DNA from: JAHDHW01 sp965220465
Lineage (GTDB): Bacteria; Bacteroidota; Bacteroidia; Chitinophagales; Saprospiraceae
Reading direction: 5' to 3'
Length of the DNA: 64,000 nt
Assembly (NCBI GenBank): GCA_965220465.1
Contig: CBDCPZ010000015.1
Coordinates: 1-64,000 of the forward strand
Below the pieces are notes generated by a model, which saw nothing but the letters and a program-made list of their open reading frames with translations, was not told where the DNA came from and made no database searches. Position numbers and translations under genes: made by a program. This document shows positions 63,122 to 64,000 of this stretch, one piece after another (position 1 is the first letter of the stretch; each line of letters opens with the position of its first letter).

Positions 63122-64000
63122 CTAATTATTTTCTAAATAAGGATACCAAGGCGCATCCTTTGGCTTTCCTAATGGGGAATCAATGGTAAACTCTTGTTTT
63201 ACCGTCAGTGAAAAACTGAACCTGATCCTAACAAATGCAATTTTGATCGAAGCCTTGACAGATACTCTGGCCTTTAACAAAAGCTCTATCGGTTGATAGG
63301 TTTCTATCATGAAGATCAACATGGCTTCAATCAATACTTCTATTTCAACTTTTATAACTTTAAAATCCACAGCACCATACAGCCTACCTACCAGTGCGAC
63401 ACCTCCCTTGATCATAAAATATAATTCCTTCTCGGGTAAGGAGGTTTTTTCAGCTAATTCTTTTGTAGAAAAATTGTAATAAGAAAATACGCCTTCGATC
63501 AATCCCTGTATCGTAATACTGATCTCCGCTCGCAATGGCCCGGCATTAAAAGTTTTTCCGAGTCCAATCCTTAGTCCAAGACCAAATTCATAGACAGGAG
63601 TAAATTCTCCGGCTAAATCGTTATTCTTGACTAATCTAGGGGTACTCGTTGCAGTCGCTGCAGAAAGTTTATTGAAATAAAATCCACCCGCTCCGGTAAA
63701 CGGAAAAACTTCAATCGCAAAGGACCGCTCAAAATTATATCTCCAGGGGAAACCAAGATCCAACTTAAAGTCACCATTAGTGAAAATGTCGATCACAATG
63801 ACAGGAAGTGTAACTGATACCGCTCCAACCGTAAAATGCCGGACAAAATCCGGTAAAGTCAAATCGATATGGTACTTGCCAATCGTATCCGTGATTTTCT
63901 GGTAAAGGATCTCAAACTTTAGCCCTGCAAAATTCTTGGCCGATTCTCCAGCTAATTCAATCCTAAGTCCATATACAATCGGGTCATTAAAGATGATACT
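63122..64000 (-). CDS. Large protein of unknown function, C-terminal part (runs out of window)
   Basis: The C-terminal 292 residues of a protein whose frame is open to the window edge at 64000. An apparent start at 63862 is a TTG inside a continuing frame, not the true start. The sequence is strongly beta-alternating ('IDIFTNGDFKLDLGFPWRYN', 'GGVALVGRLYGAVDFKVIKV', 'LLLKARVSVKASIKIAFVRI') with few charges in some strands. No family is recognised. Its stop is four bases before the start of the 2180-residue gene, so the three large genes form one operon that continues upstream. Confidence 0.65.
   Translation of the reverse strand, partial: SIIFNDPIVYGLRIELAGESAKNFAGLKFEILYQKITDTIGKYHIDLTLPDFVRHFTVGAVSVTLPVIVIDIFTNGDFKLDLGFPWRYNFERSFAIEVFPFTGAGGFYFNKLSAATATSTPRLVKNNDLAGEFTPVYEFGLGLRIGLGKTFNAGPLRAEISITIQGLIEGVFSYYNFSTKELAEKTSLPEKELYFMIKGGVALVGRLYGAVDFKVIKVEIEVLIEAMLIFMIETYQPIELLLKARVSVKASIKIAFVRIRFSFSLTVKQEFTIDSPLGKPKDAPWYPYLENN

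Noticed and set aside
63860..63862. Start codon for the last gene at 63862
   Set aside because: The frame is open without a stop to the window edge and the codon is TTG; the gene simply continues beyond the window.
52487..64000. Prophage or contractile injection system
   Set aside because: No tail sheath, tube, baseplate, capsid or integrase is recognisable; the SH3- and LysM-like segments alone are not enough.

Overview
The window looks like chromosomal DNA of a member of the Bacteroidota, most likely Saprospiria or a close relative. The evidence is AT-rich intergenic DNA, TAnnTTTG-type minus-7 promoter elements, type IX secretion cargo (a gliding-motility type B C-terminal domain at 1-2570; a Por-type C-terminus after a zinc protease at 28537-29814), numerous lipoproteins with short lipoboxes, a Bacteroidota-style LptD, and an arsenosugar radical-SAM pair. 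The genus is an inference; there is no rRNA in the window. I see no prophage, insertion sequence or CRISPR array. The only RNA gene found is one tRNA-Arg.

Layout. 1-2.6 kb: the end of a repeat-rich surface protein with a frame-disrupted stretch at about 310-740. 2.6-10.9 kb: housekeeping and envelope genes (topoisomerase III, TruA, an HGSNAT/NagX-like membrane acyltransferase, a frameshifted DUF1080 lipoprotein, a Kef-type antiporter, an endonuclease/exonuclease/phosphatase-fold lipoprotein). 10.9-14.5 kb: a 9-bp tandem repeat, a secreted TPR protein, and a secreted caspase-TPR-SPOR protein whose TPR part is paralogous to it. 14.6-20.4 kb: cytochrome c, a beta-barrel protein, tRNA-Arg with promoter and terminator, a small membrane protein, a secreted protein and an MsbA-like ABC exporter. 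20.4-22.3 kb: a membrane protein and murB between two inverted copies of an intergenic repeat. 22.3-31 kb: envelope genes (MCE/MlaD, amidase, LptD, lipoproteins, M43 protease, OmpA). 31.1-38.3 kb: the ArsS pair, a lipoprotein-type pyrophosphatase, a FemAB-like acyltransferase, MscS and acetyl-CoA synthetase.

38.4-43.5 kb is the most conflict/immunity-like part. All genes there are on the minus strand: two paralogous secreted M48-like proteases on either side of a four-helix membrane protein whose C-terminus resembles the EAD11 effector-associated domain, then an HD phosphohydrolase fused to a Pycsar-effector-like membrane domain, then a truncated CHAT protease. No nucleotide cyclase is visible nearby. 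43.6-52.2 kb: a frameshifted S9 dipeptidyl peptidase, a von Willebrand A protein flanked by two tiny paralogous genes, a response regulator/histidine kinase pair and a spondin-domain lipoprotein.

52.5-64 kb: a subtilase with no signal peptide converges on a tightly packed minus-strand operon of three very large proteins (999 aa, 2180 aa and one running out of the window). I cannot assign these to a known family; they are the main uncharacterised content by length. Three genes in the window carry frame disruptions, two of them single-base changes in homopolymers, so sequencing or assembly error is a serious alternative to real gene decay.
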